This document shows, piece after piece, positions 21,383 through 24,029 of a stretch of 24,029 nucleotides of DNA (position 1 is the stretch's first letter; the number at the start of each line of letters is the position of its first letter). Below the pieces are notes generated by a model. That model saw only the letters and a program-made list of their open reading frames with translations, did no database searches and was not told where the DNA came from. This stretch comes from Clostridiaceae bacterium UBA6110. Lineage in GTDB: Bacteria; Bacillota; Clostridia; Clostridiales; Clostridiaceae. Location of the stretch: NCBI GenBank assembly GCA_002428415.1, contig DIWI01000102.1, positions 189 to 24,217 of the forward strand, in the 5' to 3' direction. A program made the translations under genes and the position numbers.

Positions 21383-22498
21383 TTACTTCGCCTCCTTTGC
21401 TTCATTCCGGTGCATCCGATTCTTGAAGAACCTTCCGACCGCTGCGTTCATTACCATCGCAAATGCCGAGAAGTATATGATTACGGCGATTACGACGTCA
21501 ATGATCTCCGGCTTGTAGCCCTGAAGGCTAGCAAGGGTTCCGCCTCTCTGGATGTGTGATATGAATAGGGCGGAGAAGATAATGCCGAGCGGGTGAGAGT
21601 TACCGAGAAGTGCTACAGCAATTCCGTTGAAGCCTGCTGAAGCTATGATGTTTATCGGCTCATAGGTCATGCTGCTTCCGGTAATGCCTGATGGGGCAAG
21701 TATTGCAAAAGCACCCCCAAGACCTGCAAGTCCTCCTGCTATTGCCATGGTGAGGATAATATTCTTCTTTCCGTTCATTCCGGCATAGTCTGCTGCGAAC
21801 TTGTTGAAGCCAGTGGCCTTAAGCTCATAACCGAAGGTAGTCTTCTGAAGCAGTATATATAGCAGCACTCCGATTATTATTGCTAAGATAATTGAAATAT
21901 TGACATTAGATCCGCTGATCCCCAGTGATGGAAGCTGAACCGTCGAAGGCAGATAGTTGGTCCTTGTCTTTGAAGATACATACATGGTGCCATTGCTCTG
22001 GATGAGCATGTCAATGAGGTACATGCCTATGTAGTTGAACATTATTGAAGTGATGACCTCATTTACGTTGAGCAGTGACTTGAATAGGCCAGGGATTATT
22101 CCCCAAAGCATGCCGCCTATCATTCCAGCTGCTATGGCAGCTATCCAGTGAAGGGTCCCAGGCAGCTTTACCATGAATCCCACATAAAGAGCAAAGAACA
22201 TGCCCATGGTGTACTGGCCTGAAGCTCCGATGTTGAAGAGTCCCATCTTGAAGGCAAAGCCTACGGCAAGACCCGTCATCATGATAGGTGTCGCGAAGTA
22301 TAAGACGTCACCAAGACGCTTGAAGCCCCCGGCCATTACATTTGTGAATCCAGCTATTGCATTTCCAGCATCAGCTGCCAGCATTACTATGAATCCGAAT
22401 ACAAGTCCCAGGAATATGGCAAGCAATGCGGAGGTGAAGGATGAGAATCCTTTGCTCTTGGTTATTTGCCTGATGTCAAAAGTCTTCTTATTCTCCAT
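21383..22498 (-). CDS. nupP: Nucleoside-type ABC importer permease NupP-like
   Basis: A 371-residue permease of COG4603, partner of the following permease. Hydrophobic segments begin at about residue 23. Characteristic parts are GFAFKMGLFNIGASGQYTMGMFFALYVG, NVNEVITSIMFNYIGMYLIDML and the cytoplasmic loop GYELKATGFNKFAADYAGMN. The ATG at 22498 is chosen because AAGGAG lies seven bases upstream. A longer frame to 22585 runs through the ATPase gene and adds a very basic, non-family stretch. It overlaps the ATPase gene by 11 bases. Annotations of this family sometimes say general sugar permease; the pairing with a COG3845 ATPase favours nucleosides. Confidence 0.85.
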   Translation of the reverse strand: MENKKTFDIRQITKSKGFSSFTSALLAIFLGLVFGFIVMLAADAGNAIAGFTNVMAGGFKRLGDVLYFATPIMMTGLAVGFAFKMGLFNIGASGQYTMGMFFALYVGFMVKLPGTLHWIAAIAAGMIGGMLWGIIPGLFKSLLNVNEVITSIMFNYIGMYLIDMLIQSNGTMYVSSKTRTNYLPSTVQLPSLGISGSNVNISIILAIIIGVLLYILLQKTTFGYELKATGFNKFAADYAGMNGKKNIILTMAIAGGLAGLGGAFAILAPSGITGSSMTYEPINIIASAGFNGIAVALLGNSHPLGIIFSALFISHIQRGGTLASLQGYKPEIIDVVIAVIIYFSAFAMVMNAAVGRFFKNRMHRNEAKEAK

Positions 22499-24029
22499 GG
22501 CTGTTCTCCTTTGCCGTATTCCTCTTCGCTCCCGACATGTACAGTCCGAGTTCTTCGACTGTTGTCTTCTTCGGGTCGAGTTCACCCACGATTTCGCCTT
22601 CGTACATAACGAGGATCCTGTCGCTTACATTCATGACCTCATCAAGCTCAAGTGACACCAGCAGTACACCTTTGCCATCATCCCTGGTTTTGACAAGCTG
22701 CTTGTGGATGTATTCAATAGCTCCCACATCAAGTCCTCTTGTAGGCTGGACTGCCACAAGAAGCTCATGGTGCTTGTCTATCTCCCTTGCGATAATCGCC
22801 TTCTGCTGGTTTCCTCCTGACATGCTCCTGGCAGGTGTCACAGGACCCTGGCCGCTTCTCACGTCATACTGGCTGATAAGCTTTTCCGCATACTTTCTCA
22901 TGGCATCAAATCGCAGGAATCCACTCTTCTGGAACTCAGGCTGCCAGTATCTCTGGAGTATCAGGTTCTCCTCGAGGCTATAGTCAAGCACAAGTCCGTG
23001 CTTGTGTCTGTCCTCTGGAATATGGCTCATTCCAGCTTCTGAACGGTGCCTGATGGATGCCTTCGTGAGGTCCTTGCCTCCGAGTGCTATGGCGCCGGAA
23101 GAAATCTTCTCGAGACCGGTTAGGGCTGAAACGAACTCAGTCTGACCGTTTCCGTCAATTCCTGCAAGACAGACTATCTCACCTCTCCTTACGTTGAAGG
23201 ACACGTTCTTTACGGCATTGTTCTTGTGTGACTTGGAAGGTACTGTGACGTTTGTGACAGTAAGGACAACATCCCCTGGTTCGCTTGGCTTCTTATCAAC
23301 TGAAAAGTCGATATCCCTGCCTACCATCATTTTGGACAGCTCTTCCTTGGAGGTTGACTTTACATCCACGGTCCCGATATATTTACCTTTTCTAAGCACC
23401 GTGCACCTGTCTGCGACCTCCTTGATCTCATTCAGCTTGTGAGTGATGAATAGTATTGACTTGCCTTCTTTAGCGAAGCCCCTCATTATCTCAAGCAGCT
23501 CCTTGATTTCCTGTGGAGTGAGAACTGCGGTGGGCTCGTCAAATATAAGGATTTCATTGTCCCTGTACAGCATTTTGAGTATCTCCACCCTCTGCTGCAT
23601 TCCGACGCTTATCTTTTCAATAACTTCATCAGGGTCTACCTTCAGTCCATACTGCTCGCTTAGTTTGACGACCTTCTCCCTTGCTTCACTCTCTTCAAGA
23701 AATCCCATTTTAATAGGCTCCACGCCAAGTATGATGTTCTCAAGAACTGTGAAGATCTCGACGAGCTTGAAATGCTGGTGGACCATTCCTATACCAAGGT
23801 TATTGGCATCGTTAGGGTTGTTTATCTTGACTATCTGTCCATTTTTGCGTATCTCGCCCTTTTCAGCCTGGTACAGTCCGAAGAGGACGCTCATGAGCGT
23901 GGATTTTCCTGCTCCGTTCTCACCGAGAAGAGCATGGACTTCGCCCTTTTTCAAGTTAAGGGTGACATCATCGTTGGCGATGATGCCTGGAAACACTTTG
24001 GTTATGTTGCGCATCTCGATAATATAGTT
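22488..24029 (-). CDS. nupO: Nucleoside-type ABC importer ATPase NupO-like (5' end outside window)
   Basis: A double-domain ABC ATPase (COG3845), at least 508 residues. Domain 1 has Walker A GENGAGKS, signature SVGMQQRVEIL and Walker B LIFDEPTAVLT. Domain 2 is degenerate at Walker A (GIDGNGQTE) but has MSGGNQQKAIIARE and VAVQPTRGLDVG, as usual for this class. An ATG at 24014 is possible, but the frame stays open to the window edge and encodes NYIIE before it. Homologs start several residues before the MRNITKVFPG motif, so the true start is probably beyond 24029. A BMP-type lipoprotein gene for substrate binding would be expected upstream, outside the window. Confidence 0.9.
   Translation of the reverse strand, partial: NYIIEMRNITKVFPGIIANDDVTLNLKKGEVHALLGENGAGKSTLMSVLFGLYQAEKGEIRKNGQIVKINNPNDANNLGIGMVHQHFKLVEIFTVLENIILGVEPIKMGFLEESEAREKVVKLSEQYGLKVDPDEVIEKISVGMQQRVEILKMLYRDNEILIFDEPTAVLTPQEIKELLEIMRGFAKEGKSILFITHKLNEIKEVADRCTVLRKGKYIGTVDVKSTSKEELSKMMVGRDIDFSVDKKPSEPGDVVLTVTNVTVPSKSHKNNAVKNVSFNVRRGEIVCLAGIDGNGQTEFVSALTGLEKISSGAIALGGKDLTKASIRHRSEAGMSHIPEDRHKHGLVLDYSLEENLILQRYWQPEFQKSGFLRFDAMRKYAEKLISQYDVRSGQGPVTPARSMSGGNQQKAIIAREIDKHHELLVAVQPTRGLDVGAIEYIHKQLVKTRDDGKGVLLVSLELDEVMNVSDRILVMYEGEIVGELDPKKTTVEELGLYMSGAKRNTAKENSHGE

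Noticed and set aside
22499..22585. Longer NupP-like form starting at 22585
   Set aside because: The added residues are highly basic and overlap the ATPase gene. ATG 22498 has a well-placed AAGGAG.
1..24029. CRISPR arrays, tRNA or rRNA genes, insertion sequences, toxin-antitoxin or phage defence genes
   Set aside because: No spaced repeat array, no cloverleaf, no transposase and no defence-type domain was found on either strand by reading.

Overview
The window reads as a chromosomal segment from a low-to-mid GC Firmicute, most likely an anaerobic clostridial lineage. The reasons are strong GGAGG-type ribosome binding sites, heavy use of AGG/AGA arginine and ATA isoleucine codons, a tryptophan T-box leader, a split trpE/trpG pair, a PTS-based muramic acid recycling operon and a SpoIIM-like membrane protein. 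I cannot name the genus from sequence alone. There is no rRNA, tRNA, CRISPR array, insertion sequence or phage gene in the window. Almost every base is accounted for by conventional genes, compact terminators and short control regions.

Layout. Bases 1-51 hold AT-rich inverted repeats, followed by a small DsrE-family protein (168-488). A promoter near 638-666 and a T-box leader (about 690-961) control a complete tryptophan operon, trpE-trpG-trpD-trpC-trpF-trpB-trpA (982-7350). Its reading frames overlap or nearly touch. A small alpha/beta hydrolase follows trpA before the first intrinsic terminator (8073-8109). On the minus strand, 12330 to 8111 is an operon murQ-murP-mupG-murR for uptake and breakdown of MurNAc-containing cell wall fragments. 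It is transcribed divergently from a SpoIIM-like integral membrane protein (12521-13087). The 190-base gap between them carries two overlapping palindromes, a candidate operator.

From 13138 to 15799 come a second DsrE-like protein (minus), a PanE/ApbA-type ketopantoate reductase family protein (plus) and a YnfM-like MFS transporter (minus). The DsrE-like and PanE-like genes diverge from a 156-base control region with a repeated CATGAGCTAA. From 15967 to 19203 (minus) is an ABC exporter: one ATPase and two ABC-2 permeases. It is divergent from an EamA-type transporter (19436-20275). The window ends in the minus-strand ABC importer operon of the NupOPQ (nucleoside) type, whose ATPase runs off the right edge.

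How the genes work together. The trp block makes tryptophan from chorismate and is switched on when uncharged tRNA-Trp binds the leader. In the mur block, MurP should import and phosphorylate MurNAc or MurNAc-GlcNAc, MupG cleave the phosphorylated disaccharide, MurQ turn MurNAc-6-P into GlcNAc-6-P plus D-lactate, and MurR regulate the set. The most interesting unexplained points are the SpoIIM-like protein sharing a palindromic control region with peptidoglycan recycling, the hydrolase attached to the trp operon, the paired CxxC DsrE-like proteins, and the repeated motif lying inside both divergent promoters near 13.55 kb. I found no clear evidence of a wholly new multi-gene system.
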